Made by a program: the position numbers and the translations under genes. The notes under the pieces are model-generated. The model did not search any database and was not told the DNA's origin. It was given only the letters and a program-made list of their open reading frames with translations. 64,000 nt of DNA from Termitomyces sp. T153 (taxonomy: Eukaryota; Basidiomycota; Agaricomycetes; Agaricales; Lyophyllaceae). The stretch spans positions 1-64,000 of the forward strand of contig JACKQL020000016.1 in assembly GCA_018296165.2 (NCBI GenBank). Direction: 5' to 3'. Numbering within the stretch: the stretch's first letter is position 1; every line of letters begins with the position of its first letter. Shown here one piece after another: positions 47,685 to 59,129 of the stretch.

Positions 47685-48927
47685 TGTCATGACCCACTCC
47701 TGGACCTCAGGACTGTCTCCCAGAACACCCCCAACCTCTCAAAGCTTCCTCCAGCTCACTCCAGCCTTTGTTGACCCATAGCATCCATCCTAGCTAACTC
47801 TGATGCTTCTTCAGCTAACTCCAATAACCTTCTGGTAAAACTCAGCACATTCCCTGTAGGCCTCCTCAACTGCTCCTCTTGCCTATGAGGCCTCCAAACC
47901 TCTCTGACACTTCTCCTGGCCCAGGCATACATTACTAAACTGCCTCTGCAACCTATACAATCACTGCAGAGCTCTTCAATAACTGCAGGATGGACTGCAT
48001 TCCTATCAGATCCCATCAGAATGTCACTGTAGCCCACTTTCCAATCAGAGCTGACAACTGTCAACCCTGCATAGCTCTGACAAGCCCCACTGTTGTGCTC
48101 TTAGTTCCTAGAGGAAGTCCAGTAGTTAGTATATAAGACATAGAGTAGCATCTGTTACTTTAGTCTTGATATTGCTTTACTTGGTTTCCTGTATTTTGTG
48201 TTTCTTTCTATTATGTGTCCTGGTCTCTGGAAGGCTGTCATTCTTGGCAGCCTCACTCAGACCCAATCAGACAAGACAATAGATACTTTGTTGCATGTGT
48301 GAGATTAGGTGAAGAGCAATGAAGGTGAATTCTGTCTTTTCAGTCAGCATCACATGATCCATGGCACTGCCTCTCTACTTCTCCTTTCCACTTTGTCATG
48401 AGTCCACTATGGTGGGCTTACAGTCTCATCTCTATTTCTAGCTTTAGTCTCAAATCTATCTCTTTCTCTGTTCTGGCTCATCTGCCTCTGCTTCCTTTAT
48501 TGTTCCTAAGTTCCTTTCAACTCTGACATCATTACAAACTTCATGCACATGCTATAACCCTTTAAACATTCATACAAGAACTCTGGACCTTGCCCTACAC
48601 TCAACTCCAGAATCCATCATATTTAATTGATCCTTCCTCAAACTCTGGCTCTGCTTCCATCACTTGAAAAGCCTCTGCTTATCCTGCAGCCTACACACTC
48701 ATGGACCCTTACCTGACACCTACCCAAACTCTACATTCAATATACTTGGTCTTAGACTTCCTCATACTACCATGGACTTGCTTAGACTGCTCCCCCTAGC
48801 TCCCCCTCATAAGTATCTAAAGTCCAAACCCTCTCTGGAGTGCTAGGTTATAAGTGCAGGACATTACATCCACATAGTAAAAACTCACTCAATTAAGCTG
48901 AGGCCCCATGGTCAGCAGAACCTAACA
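47685..48927 (+). repeat. E1 3' LTR, enlarged by a 195-bp insertion
   Basis: 1,243 bp, TGTCATGACCC...AACCTAACA. Without the 195-bp insertion and its 5-bp duplication it is 1,043 bp, close to the 5' LTR. Followed by GTTAG, the target duplication of E1. Confidence 0.9.
48228..48422. mobile_element. 195-bp TG...CA mini-LTR insertion
   Basis: Absent from the 5' LTR at the matching place (CTGGTCTCATCTC). It starts TGGAAGGCTG, ends GGGCTTACA, and is flanked by GTCTC on both sides (48,223-48,227 and 48,423-48,427). The TG...CA ends and 5-bp duplication indicate a solo LTR of a very small LTR or TRIM-like element. Confidence 0.8.
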
Positions 48928-48932
48928 GTTAG

Positions 48933-49743
48933 GCTAGAGTTGAGTCAAGCTTTTGTTGTCACATTGATGATGGTTGTTGCTACCTAGCTGCTATGCAGAG
49001 AAAACATTAACTAGCAATTTTACAAGTAAAGTATGAATATATTATAGAAAATTAGGGCACAAGTTGAGTGAGGTTCTAGAAAGCCTACTAGATACAAGTA
49101 GTGCTAGGTTGCTAGTGCACAATCAATAGAGAAACTAAGAGCAAAAAGGGCAAAGGGAACTCCATAAGTAAACCCAACTAGAGTGGAACCAAGGCTGAGC
49201 AAAAGAGGCACTAGGGATAGCAAAGGTGTAATGGAGCACCCATTGCCTCCTTAGTATCTTAGTAGTAATAGGTATTGATATACTATATTATATTATACAG
49301 TAGCATCACATAATATTACCCATAAATATTCATACTGTAATTACATAAGGCAGCACCTTACTTCATACATTGTAGATTATTAATTGGTTTTGACCTACAA
49401 AGTGTGAATTGTAAGCTGTGCAACTTGCAATGGAAACATTACATTTTTTTAAGTCAGAAAAGTGAGCACTTATTTGCAGAGTGAGAAGCCAAACTTTGAA
49501 ATTTTAATGTTCACCTTCCACAATGGGCATAGTGGTGACCATAAAAGGTTAGGTGGTTGGGCTCAGGTCTGAATCAGAGTTTGATGGAACAGTGCAAGCT
49601 GTTCCATATAGATTAGTAGAGGTTGCCATATCACACTATGGCATGGGAGAGAGAGTGGAGTAGTGCTAGGAGAACTGCCAGCAATTACTCCTGTTTGATT
49701 GTTGTTTGGTGGTTGAATGACCTCTACAATGGAGGGCACTTGA
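48933..49743. other. CpG-poor repeat relic between E1 and E2
   Basis: AT-rich and rich in GCTA words like insertion X. No coding frame or LTR boundary could be set; the 5' LTR of E2 may lie here in decayed form. Confidence 0.4.
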
Positions 49744-50149
49744 GTGCTCTCTGCTCAAATGTACCTAATGGTTGAACCAGAGGGTACAGCAGGGATAGCA
49801 AGCAAGAAGAAGACCCCCTTGCATGCATCTATCATGCTGCAAGTAAAAGAACTGAAATCCTTCCTAGAGCCTGCAGGAGGTCTTGGTGACTCCTCAATGG
49901 TGGTTACACCACTGGGGGGTGAGGAAGATCCTCTTCACAGAGCCTGCAGCCCTGTATGCTTGTGAATGGAATCTATACTAGGTTCATGCATAGCAGGTCC
50001 CTCTGCATTCATTCAGACAATTCCAGAGGATGTTGGAGACATCTCAGATACTGACAGTGAAGTGAATCCAGATGACATCTTCTATAGGAGAGTGTTAGTT
50101 TTTTGGCAAGATCAGGTTGAGGTTCTAAAAACTCAGCAATGTTTAGCTG

Positions 50150-50782
50150 CTTGAGTAGCTAAGCATATTGCCATTCAGTGGTCACTGGGTGAGAAAATCA
50201 TCTCAACTAACCCTGTAAAGTTTATGGAACTTTATATGCTGTTTCTGGTATAGGAGGTAGCAGATTACCTCCAGTAAAAGGTATAAGGATTGCAGGTATT
50301 GTCTGTGATGCCATCACTATTTGTAGGTGGAGCTCTGTTACTCCTACTATCTCTGGTCAACAAAGTGTTGACTCTATTACAAGCACCACAGCAGCCTGAA
50401 GAGACACTGCATGAATGTGCAGCACAACAGGCTGCAGTGGACCATCAAAGATGGGCCATGTTGGGCTTGAGTAGCTAAGCATATTGCCATTCAGTGGTCA
50501 CTAAGTGAGAAAATCATCTCAACCAACCTTGTAAAGTTTATGGAACTTTATATGCTGTTTCTAGTACAGGAGGTAGCAGATTACCTCTAGCGTAAGATGG
50601 TACAAGGATTGTAGGTATTGTTTGTAATGCCATCACTATTTGTAGGTGGGGCTCTGTTTGCCCCACTGTCTCTGGTTAACAAAGCATTGACTCTATTACA
50701 AGCACCATAGCAGCCTGGAGAGACACTACATGACTATGTGGCACAACAGACTGCAGTGGACCATCAGAGATGGGCCATGTTG
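50150..50782 (+). repeat. 316-bp tandem duplication in the E2 gag leader
   Basis: CTTGAGTAGCTAAGCATATT begins at 50,150 and again at 50,466. The two units stay alignable to about 50,465 and 50,782, both ending in a GACCATCA(A/G)AGATGGGCCATGTTG word. Differences are mostly transitions. The length is not a multiple of three, so it shifts the frame. Confidence 0.85.
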
Positions 50783-51536
50783 AGCACAATTGTGGCTCCT
50801 GATCTAGCTTCTACAGAAGCTGGGTTAGTGATTACAATTGAGCAATCTATAGTGTGTAGGAGAATGGTTGGGTCAATGTGTAGAGCATTGACCTGGGAAG
50901 ACAGAATTGCATTGCAGCAATTCCACAATAGTGACCTTAAAGACTTTGGACAGTCTTATGTAGATGACTAAGGAGTGATGTTTCAGGAGTATGCTGCCTA
51001 TGATGCATGGCCAGAAGATTACATTCTACCAGAATGTACCAGGCCTATCAAGAGAGAAGAGGGAGAATCTCACTCTCCCCTGGTGAATAAGTATGTTAGG
51101 ACTATGAGTAGCTCCAATGCATATTATAGGCCAACCAACCCAGGAGGAAATGTCCTTCTAAGTTGATCTGGGAATCAAGCAATAGGCAGAGTAGATATAA
51201 TGATAAGAATCAACTAGGGGTGATTCTGAGTCCACTCCACTCTCAACACCTTGTTGTGGGCTACCTGGGCCAGGTGGAGGTGGTGGAGGACTTAGAAGAG
51301 GACCACCTTTTCCTGGTCAAGACCATCACTGCTCCCAGAAAGAGGTCCACCAGATCCTAATGAACCAGATAATGGACTAGTGGATGAAGAAGACAATGGA
51401 TGTTGTAGAGCTGATAGGAGGAGGACTATAGTCCTTCTAGAGAGACAGCCATAGGTGGTTTTTGATGCTGCCACAACACCATGGACAATTCACTACTCCT
51501 AGAGTAGAGAAAGCCCACAAATATCACTGCTAGACA

Positions 51537-52531
51537 ATGCACAATTGTTTACAGGCAGTGATGGAGCAAATGCTTGTTGTCCAACTAGCAATTCCAGATG
51601 GACTCAAGCTTAGGAAGAGTGATCTGTCAAAGATGATCACACTATATGCTAGTTTGGCCAAGTTCAGTGAACTTGAAAACTGGCTAATGAGCATCTGTAT
51701 GTTTTATGCAATAGCACAATACAGTGAAAATGAGCATGAGTGCAAGAAAGTCCTGATTCTAATGGACTTCCTCACTGCAGGTGCCCTGAAATGGTATCTG
51801 TGACATGTAAAACATGTCAACAGAGCCCAGTTCCACTGGAGATTTGAGGACATGGTCCTTGGATTATATGATCAGTTTGTATAGCCCTCATTAATGCAGG
51901 ATGCACATGACACATTCTGTGACATGGTGTATGTAGTCAAAGAGAGAGTGCAAGGATTCTATGATGCCTTGCTTGACCATGCTCAGAACATGGCCATTTT
52001 TCCTGACAAATTCACTATTCATGAGCAAATTTTGGAGGGGATATCTTCTGACATGCTTGTGGTATTAATATCCAATAGCAGCTTTGCTCCTAAAGTGAAC
52101 ACTGTCAAGGAGTTTGTCTTGGAAGTGAAGGCCTATAAGAATAGCATTAAGACTGCTGCACACTACTTAGAGCATAGCACAAAGAGTTGGTCAGGATGGC
52201 AGCTGTTGCTAGCAGCAGTGTACTTCACAAAGCTGGAGACTGCCCTCACTAAGCATATAGAAGAGGTCAGACATTATGTCTGCCCACAGCCATCTAAGTT
52301 AGCAAAGAGGCCTGCTATATGCTTGGCCTTAAGATCTGCACAACCCCAAGTTAGTGTAGGCTCTAGGCCTTTCTTGACCTGTGGGTGTGGTACAGGCAGC
52401 AAGAAATCATCTTGCTGCAGGAAAAAACATGGTGGCCATTGCATCTGGCCAACCAGGCAAGGATGCTGGACAATCTGCTAACTGTCACAGTTGCAGAAAA
52501 GTTGGGCATTTTGCCCACAAATGCAGAGTAT
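51537..52531 (+). pseudogene. E2 gag pseudogene with intact zinc-knuckle motif
   Basis: A gypsy capsid domain: ALKWYL then TGA then HVKHVNRAQFHWRFEDMVLGLYDQFV, FCDMVYVVKERVQGFYDALLDHAQN, and NTVKEFVLEVKAYKNSIKTA. A nucleocapsid knuckle follows near 52,483-52,524, reading CHSCRKVGHFAHKC (C-x2-C-x4-H-x4-C, all ligands present) but in a different frame. Stops at positions expected for Arg (CGA to TGA) and Gln codons. Confidence 0.85.
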
Positions 52532-52875
52532 CAGCAAAGCCAGCTTCATGAGTGTTCATGCAAGCAGCACATACTGCTGCTCTCTCAGATGTGGAAGATG
52601 CCAACAATAAGCAGGAGGAAGAGCCTGCTGAGGCCAATAAGGAGAATGCAGCTGAGTCTGAGGGTCTCAGGAGAATGTGAAGGAGTATGTTATTGGAGAT
52701 GTATAAGAATGATTACTATACTTGAGGAAGTGATAGTGAGGGACTGTTCACCCTCATGGAGGTTCCTACCACTGAGTATGGGAAGAGCAAACCTAGTAAT
52801 GAGGTTTGCATGCATAAGGTCTAGATTATGGTGGCTAAAGATGTTATGGACCAACTAGTGCTGCCAGCATGAGAC

Positions 52876-53306
52876 GAAGAGTGTCTTGTCACTTTAGTGG
52901 AGGTTAATGGCCATCAAGCATGGACACTGTGGAATTCTGGAAGTATGACCTCTGAAATCACACTGTTGTTTGCTCATGTGGCTGGGATATATGTGGCACC
53001 ACTGACCACACCCATCACTCTGCAGTTGAAAACAATTGGAAGTTGTTCTATTGTGAATTATGAGGCCAGGATTACCATGAAAGTCCCTAGTGAGTTCTGC
53101 AATGTCTATGTAAACATTGCAAATTTTGATTGCTACAACATGATCATTAGGATACCATTCATGAGGGCCCATAAGGTCCTCCTGGATTTTGAAAATGACC
53201 AAGTGGTCATTGATGGGATAGCAATCCTAGCTCAGAAGTTTGAGTTGAAGGATGCTGATGGGCATGCACAACACTTCTGTACTGTGGAAAAGCAGTGTGA
53301 TGAATA
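52876..53306 (+). pseudogene. E2 retropepsin pseudogene
   Basis: TLVEVNGHQAWTLWNSGSMTSEITL contains the active-site loop, with Asn in place of the catalytic Asp (codon 52,933-52,935). The downstream strands CYNMIIRIPFM and KVLLDFENDQVVID fit the C-terminal part of this protease type. Confidence 0.75.
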
Positions 53307-53799
53307 GCCATGACTCCCTGGTAGACCCAAGCAGCCCATCATGGAGGAGGTAGTGGTTGATGATGAAATGCAGATAACAAAGAGTTTACCCAAGGACCAT
53401 CCATCTCTACTGATTTCAGAGGAAGAGTATCAGAGAAGTCCTCTTCAAGAGGGAAGGAGAGTATGCTGGAAGGATTGAATTGATCCTCCAACAAGAAAAG
53501 AGCAAAGGATTTGCAATAGACCAATTCCAAAGCCTACTCTTGAATGGGCATATGATCCACAAATGCCACAGGAGTGGAATCAGGTCATAGCAGACTTGAT
53601 ATGGCAGGAAGGGGTAAGAAGATTGACTCCTATGAGTGAAGTATACAGACTAGCTATGGAGAATGAAATATCTGAGCCTAGTGAGTTTGAGTACTCATGG
53701 AGCAATGCAAAAGGCAGGACAATTAGTTGCTCTGCCTGACTAAACATACCAGACAAATCAGAGATTTGTCTAATGGCCTTGTAGGACAAGTATGCAAAG

Positions 53800-55098
53800 G
53801 TAGTGCCATGGTCAAAACTGGCTAAGGATGAACATTGCCCTGAGCCTAGAAGAGATGATGGGAAGGCATGGCCTCCTAGGCTACCAGAAGATGAGTTCCA
53901 GGACATAGTCAATAGAACTAAAGAGGAACTCCCTCCATGGCAAGAAGTGAAACATGAGATAAATCTCATTGATGGGACCAAACAGTACTCATACTTTATG
54001 CCAAAGTGCTCTAAGTCATTTCAGCAGCAGTTGCAAGATAAAATTGATTGCTATGTATGTGCTAAGTGGTGAGAACCTTGTGCAGCTGACCAGGCTGCAC
54101 CATTATTGTGTATTCCGAAGAAAGATGGATCTTTGCAAACAGTATTAGATGCATGCCAATGCAACAACAATACTATTAAGGACATAACACCCTTACTGGA
54201 TCAAAAGGTCATTAGAGAAGATGTGGCTCATGCACCAGTGAAGTCAATTTTTGACCTTACAGATGCATATGAGCAAGTGAGGATACATACATCAGACATA
54301 TCCAAGACTGCATTTATGACCATCACTGGTACATATCATAGCAATATCATGCAGATTAGTGACTGTAATGCACCAGTGACATTTTAATGCCTAATGATGT
54401 CCATATTTAGGGATGTCATTGAAAAATGGATGCATGTGTATCTAGACAACATTTTCATCTTCTTAGACTCCATTGAGGAGCATGAGCAGCATCTCAGAGT
54501 AGTTTTTGAAAGACTATGCAGGAACAAGCTCTACCTCAAATGGAAGAAGTATGAGCTATATGCCAAGTGTGTAGAGTGTCTCAGCCATGTTATTGACTTG
54601 CAGAGTATACACCCTAATATGGATAAGTTGAATAAGATTCAGGAGTGGCACACTCCTAGAACCTACAACAATATCCAATGCTTTGTAGGGTTGGTGAACT
54701 ACATTGGGAACTTTCTGCCTAATATCTCTACATATACTGGGCCACTAATGGCCATGATGCAGACCAGATTGCCATTTCACTAGTGCCCTATTCATCAACA
54801 GTGTTTTGACATGATCAAATGGATCTGTGCTGAAATGCCCATTATTAGACCAATTGATCCTCAACACAAGGATTCCATTTGGCTGATCTGTGATGCTTCA
54901 AAGACAGGCATCAGAGCTATGTATGAACAAGGCCCCAGCTGGCAGAAATGTTGGCCAGCTGAGTTCATGTCTAAAAAGTTCACAAATGCACAGCAAAATT
55001 ATGCCTTGCATGAACTAGAGATGCTAGTGATTTTAGAGGCTCTCCTTAAATGGGAGGATAGGCTTCTGGGATATGAGATCCATGTTATAACAGATTAC
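53800..55098 (+). pseudogene. E2 reverse transcriptase and first part of RNase H
   Basis: RT fingers (PLLCIPKKDGSLQTVLDACQ), palm (FDLTDAYEQVRIHTSDISKTAF), catalytic motif YLDN (54,439-54,450; YLDD expected), thumb (FVGLVNYIGNFLPNISTYTGPLM). RNase H starts IWLICDASKTGIRAMYEQG, with the first Asp present, then ALHELEMLVILEAL, and is cut at VITDY by S2. The frame resumes at 63,643. Confidence 0.9.
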
Positions 55099-55262
55099 TG
55101 TCAGGTTCCGCTGACCACGGGGGCTCAGCTACACTGGGCAAGTCCTTACTAGGCGGACGTGATTCTCTGCACTGACAACCAGGCACTCAGAGGTATTCCA
55201 AACACTGGGGACTTGTGAGGATAGCCAGAGGAAATTGATCCAAGCAAGTCTGAGGGGGTCTG

Positions 55263-56432
55263 TGTCACGACCCATCCCCTGGACCCCCGCACATCGTCCA
55301 GCAACCCCCCAATTCCCCAATAACCCCCGACACTCTGCCGAACTGCCACCCATGCCCTGCGCCTATTTCAGTTAGCCCCGACGCAACCCTGGCTAACTCC
55401 AACGCCTCCCTGGCTAACTCCGACAGCCCCCTGGCCAACTTCGACACCTTCCCTGCAGCCACTGACACTTACCCTGGATCTCCCAAACCCCAAGAACCAT
55501 CCCCGCTGTTCCCGATCTTCGCCACCCATCATCAACTCAACACCCTGGTTCCTCCGACCCATTCCAGAGTATCATGACAACCTCGGGGCGACCCGCGTTC
55601 CCCAATGATCCCATCAAAGTATCAGCGCAGCCTGATCCTTGATCGCAACCAACACCTGCCCACTCCATTGAGCTCTGCCAAGCCCCGCTGCCACAGCCAA
55701 CGTACCCCAAAGTTCTCCGGTAGTCAGTATATAAGCCGTCGAGTAGCTCTTCATACTCTAGTCTTGATATTGCTTAATGTTACCTATGGTCTGATTGTTT
55801 CCTTCTTGTGTTTTGTGTTTTGTGTTTTGTGTCTCGTTCTCCTTACTCTCAGTCTCCTGGTCTTATCTCAGTCTCCTGGTCTTGTCTTGTCCCCATTTCA
55901 TTATCATTCTCATTATCGTTTTGTATCTCCACTCGAATCTACTCTTGTTCCATATCGACTCCATTCCATTTCATCTGACGCTGTCTTGGTGACTCCATCC
56001 AGCCATTGTGCCCAAGTCCTCATCAACCTAAACGACCTCACAAACTCCGCAATTATGATCACGAACCCCAACACTCTTTCACCAAGTCCGAACCTTGCTC
56101 TTCACTTGGTTCCGGACTCCATCAACTCCAATTGATCTCCCATCAAACCCCGGCTCTGCTCCCATTGATCACACAGCCGCCTACTCCTTCGCTTCTGCAA
56201 ATCTCCCATATGGTCTTCTGCCTGAAATCCACCAAGACCATCCCATTTCCTCACAGTCCGACTTCTCCAGACCTCCCCGGATCTGTCCGGATCAAATCCC
56301 ACCGACTATCCGCACAAGCCATCAGTGCCCGAAACGTTTTTGAGTGTTTGGTTACCAGTGCAAGGGGATTACGCCCGCCTAGTAAGGACTCGCCTAGTGC
56401 AGCTGAGCCCCTGAGGTCAGTGGAACCTGACA
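55263..56432 (+). repeat. E3 5' LTR (1,170 bp)
   Basis: TGTCACGACC...AACCTGACA. Three 21-bp subrepeats (starting 55,389, 55,410 and 55,431, CTGGCTAACTCCGAC-like) lie in U3. TATATAA at 55,728-55,734 precedes the predicted RNA start AGTCTTGATATT (55,760) by 32 nt. A TTTTGTG/TGTTTTG run follows. Confidence 0.95.
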
Positions 56433-56433
56433 T

Positions 56434-56445
56434 AATATCAAGACT
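56434..56445 (+). promoter_or_regulatory. E3 self-complementary primer-binding site
   Basis: AATATCAAGACT just after the 5' LTR, the exact reverse complement of AGTCTTGATATT at 55,760-55,771 in R. This is consistent with Tf1-type self-priming by the RNA 5' end. Confidence 0.75.
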
Positions 56446-56461
56446 CTACCTTACCCCGTCC

Positions 56462-58903
56462 ATGATGCCCATATTATCTCCGCACACACAATCAAATAAC
56501 TCCGATGTCTATGGTCCACCCGTGCCTGGAAACCCTTATGATTCATACGGCCCTGCCCAATTTGCCGAGTCACATTGAGTCATGGATCCGACACCAAACG
56601 TCCCCTCCGCTCCGGTTACATCCATACAACGGCTCCCCCCACAGACACCCTCCCCAACTCCCACCCAACCTCCAACCCCTTGCACAAACCGTCAAATCAT
56701 CTCCCACCCCCACCCTCACCCTCTCCGCCAAATCTGTTCCCTTGCACAAAGTTGACCCTGACGTCATCCAAAGAACAGCATCCTAAAACCCGGCGACCAT
56801 CCGACCAAATGAGCAACAATGTCTCTGGCACTGTGCCAACCCTCCGACAAACAATAACGCCAACCTGCCATGAAACAGTCACCCATTGCATGAGGATCAC
56901 CAGCCACGATGAGACCACTGAGAACGCGCTTCCCCGAAGCCCGCCTGTGGATCTGCCAACCCACTAGCAACTCCACAGACTGACAAATGCGACTAATTGC
57001 CGACAACATCACTGAACCCTACTATTGACCCCCAACCCTCACCCCGACCCTCACCCCGACCCCCCCCCGAGGAACTACGCCCTCCGACAACTAGCCCCGA
57101 AACCACCGAAATCAAGCTTGACCCAACAACCCCAACAACAGAACAAGAACCTCAGACCTAGGCTACGCTCCAACCCCAGGACCTGCTTCCGGACCTCAGT
57201 CGACTTGGCCGTCACCTCCACCCAACAAATGAAGGGGCCCCGACACCTCCGACCTGACCCCGACAACCCCGACACAAGACTGAGACATCCCCGAGCTTCT
57301 AGACGGTCAGGAAAAGAATGGCTATGCACCCCCACCCTGCCACCTGAAGCGCAGCCCCAAAGTTAATGAGGAGAACCATGGCACCCCACTCCCAACAAGG
57401 GACAACTCCGGACCACGCCGCTATTTCACCACCTCCCCCCACACAATCCGGAACCCCCAACAACAAGGACTCTGGATGCCAAACCTCCCTGCATGCCACC
57501 CCCGAACCCAAACTCCACCACCAGACTCTGCCACCTCCCACAAAGGAACCCCCAGCATAGGAGTCACCCCGAACTAACTATAGGAAAAAGGACCCTATAT
57601 GAAGTAGTTCCCCTAAGTACTCTAGATTTGCTGACATGTTCATATAAGGGAGGGAGAAGCCCACCATCACCCAGAGAGTCGTTTAAGCGACCTGATAACC
57701 CAGAGGGCACATACTCCGATATCCCTAAAGGACCTCCCCACCTGGCTCAACAACCCAAATGACCCTGCGCCAGCCCAACAATGATGCCCTGGTAGCCCCA
57801 ACTCCACAACATAAATCACCACCCACTCCGAGCCCCGCCCCTATGCCAGAATATGTCCGTCGAACAGGGACCACACCATTGGAGCACCCAGAAGCAAGCC
57901 ACATACAAGTATCCTCTTTGGAGTACCCAGCAGCAGGCCACATGCAAAGTAATCTCTCAGAGTACCCTAAAGGTCGCTGATGCCTTCCCCAAGAAGCAAG
58001 TGGTGCCTCTCCCCACTGCCACCCCGCATTTGCAACAATCTCTGGGCCGCTCCGGAACATGAATGAAGAGTTGCCTCAACCCTGCCACGACTCCCGGGGA
58101 GCCCCACTCCAGTGCCTCCCCGCAGCTGACCTCCCCGCTGCCCCAACAACCGTGAACAACCAACAAACCCCCACCGAGTGACCCTTGTGTCGACTCCGGG
58201 ACCACCCACTTCTTCCCCGATGAAGGAACCACTGACCCCCAGACCTCCAAACTTGAGGGAGTATCAGAAATATGTAAGACCCTTCTGTCCATCTTGGGAT
58301 TCACCTTTGGCCAGGAAAGCAATGTCATGTAGGTGACCTGGAACCTCAAATTACAGCCCTGGACCCCAAAGGAACTGGTCGGGACTAATCACCCCACATC
58401 CTGCCCCCTTGGTCATCAACACTCTGGAGCGCACCAAAGCACCACTCGAAACATGCCCGCCCACAGACGCAATACTCCGGAACACGACCCCGACCCGGAC
58501 CAACTATGCCGCAAGGACGAACCTCGCCCCACCGACTCCCGCCAATGAAGAAGGCCCTGCCGCCTTTGCCACCAGTGCCGGCATAAGGGCCAGATCACGG
58601 GAAGACCTCTGTCCCCCCCCCCCGCCAACCACACTGCCAAGAAAACCAAAGCCCCGAACCTGCTGGGCACTGTGAAAGATTCGAAGGTCTGCCCTCTGAT
58701 ACCAATATGGCGCACATCCCCACCACAGACAAAAGAAAACCCCTACACCCCTGGTCGGAAATTCCGAGAATCGAACTCAATAACACCGCCCCAAAATGCC
58801 ATGGAACTCCACTGGAGAACTCCCACCACCCCCGCCGAACCTTGGGAGCCCTCCCTGCAATGCCCCGCCCCGTCCCGACAAACCCTGGGACTAGCCAGCA
58901 CAG
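56462..58903 (+). pseudogene. E3 gag/protease remnants
   Basis: No long intact frame. A CCHC-like stretch (CRLCHQCRHKGQ) occurs near 58,560. A protease-like LVDSGTTHFF (58,188-58,215) keeps the Asp codon. Near 57,590 a short stretch aligns with the E1 linker before RT (YEVVP), but the RT itself is absent. The sequence is Pro-rich and full of frameshifts. Confidence 0.6.
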
Positions 58904-59129
58904 ATGGCGCTAGCAGGCGTAACCCCCGCCTCTGGATTTGCTAGGGATTCAACTCCCTCCCACACCCCTGCGTGTTTTGCTTACTTCACCCTCATACAAA
59001 CTAAAACCTCACTTCACATGCCCAGGGACCAAGAGAAGGACATATTCGCATACAAAAAAAATTATATATACAACAAGGCGAGGGAGGCAGCAAGCCTGAG
59101 AGCAACAAGAAATGAGGCCCGCACCCATC

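Larger units (their letters stand above)
35555..48927 (+). mobile_element. E1: decayed Ty3/gypsy chromovirus-type LTR retrotransposon with nested insertions
   Basis: Two related LTRs in direct orientation start TGTCATGA and end AACCTGATA or AACCTAACA. The insertion is flanked by the 5-bp duplication GTTAG (35,550-35,554 and 48,928-48,932). Inside are a primer site right after the 5' LTR, a gag, two tandem protease domains, reverse transcriptase, RNase H, integrase, a chromodomain-like C-terminus, an antisense gene and a polypurine tract before the 3' LTR. All sense frames are broken by many stops, and CpG sites are nearly absent. Between 36,651 and 38,091 the leader is degenerate with no domain I recognise. 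Solo LTR S1 interrupts the start of gag and a 195-bp element sits in the 3' LTR. Confidence 0.93.

Noticed and set aside
55265..55562. Minus-strand frame with heptad-like repeats (SELAREALELARV)
   Set aside because: It is the antisense reading of the 21-bp LTR subrepeats; the same appears at 61,478-61,775 in the other LTR.
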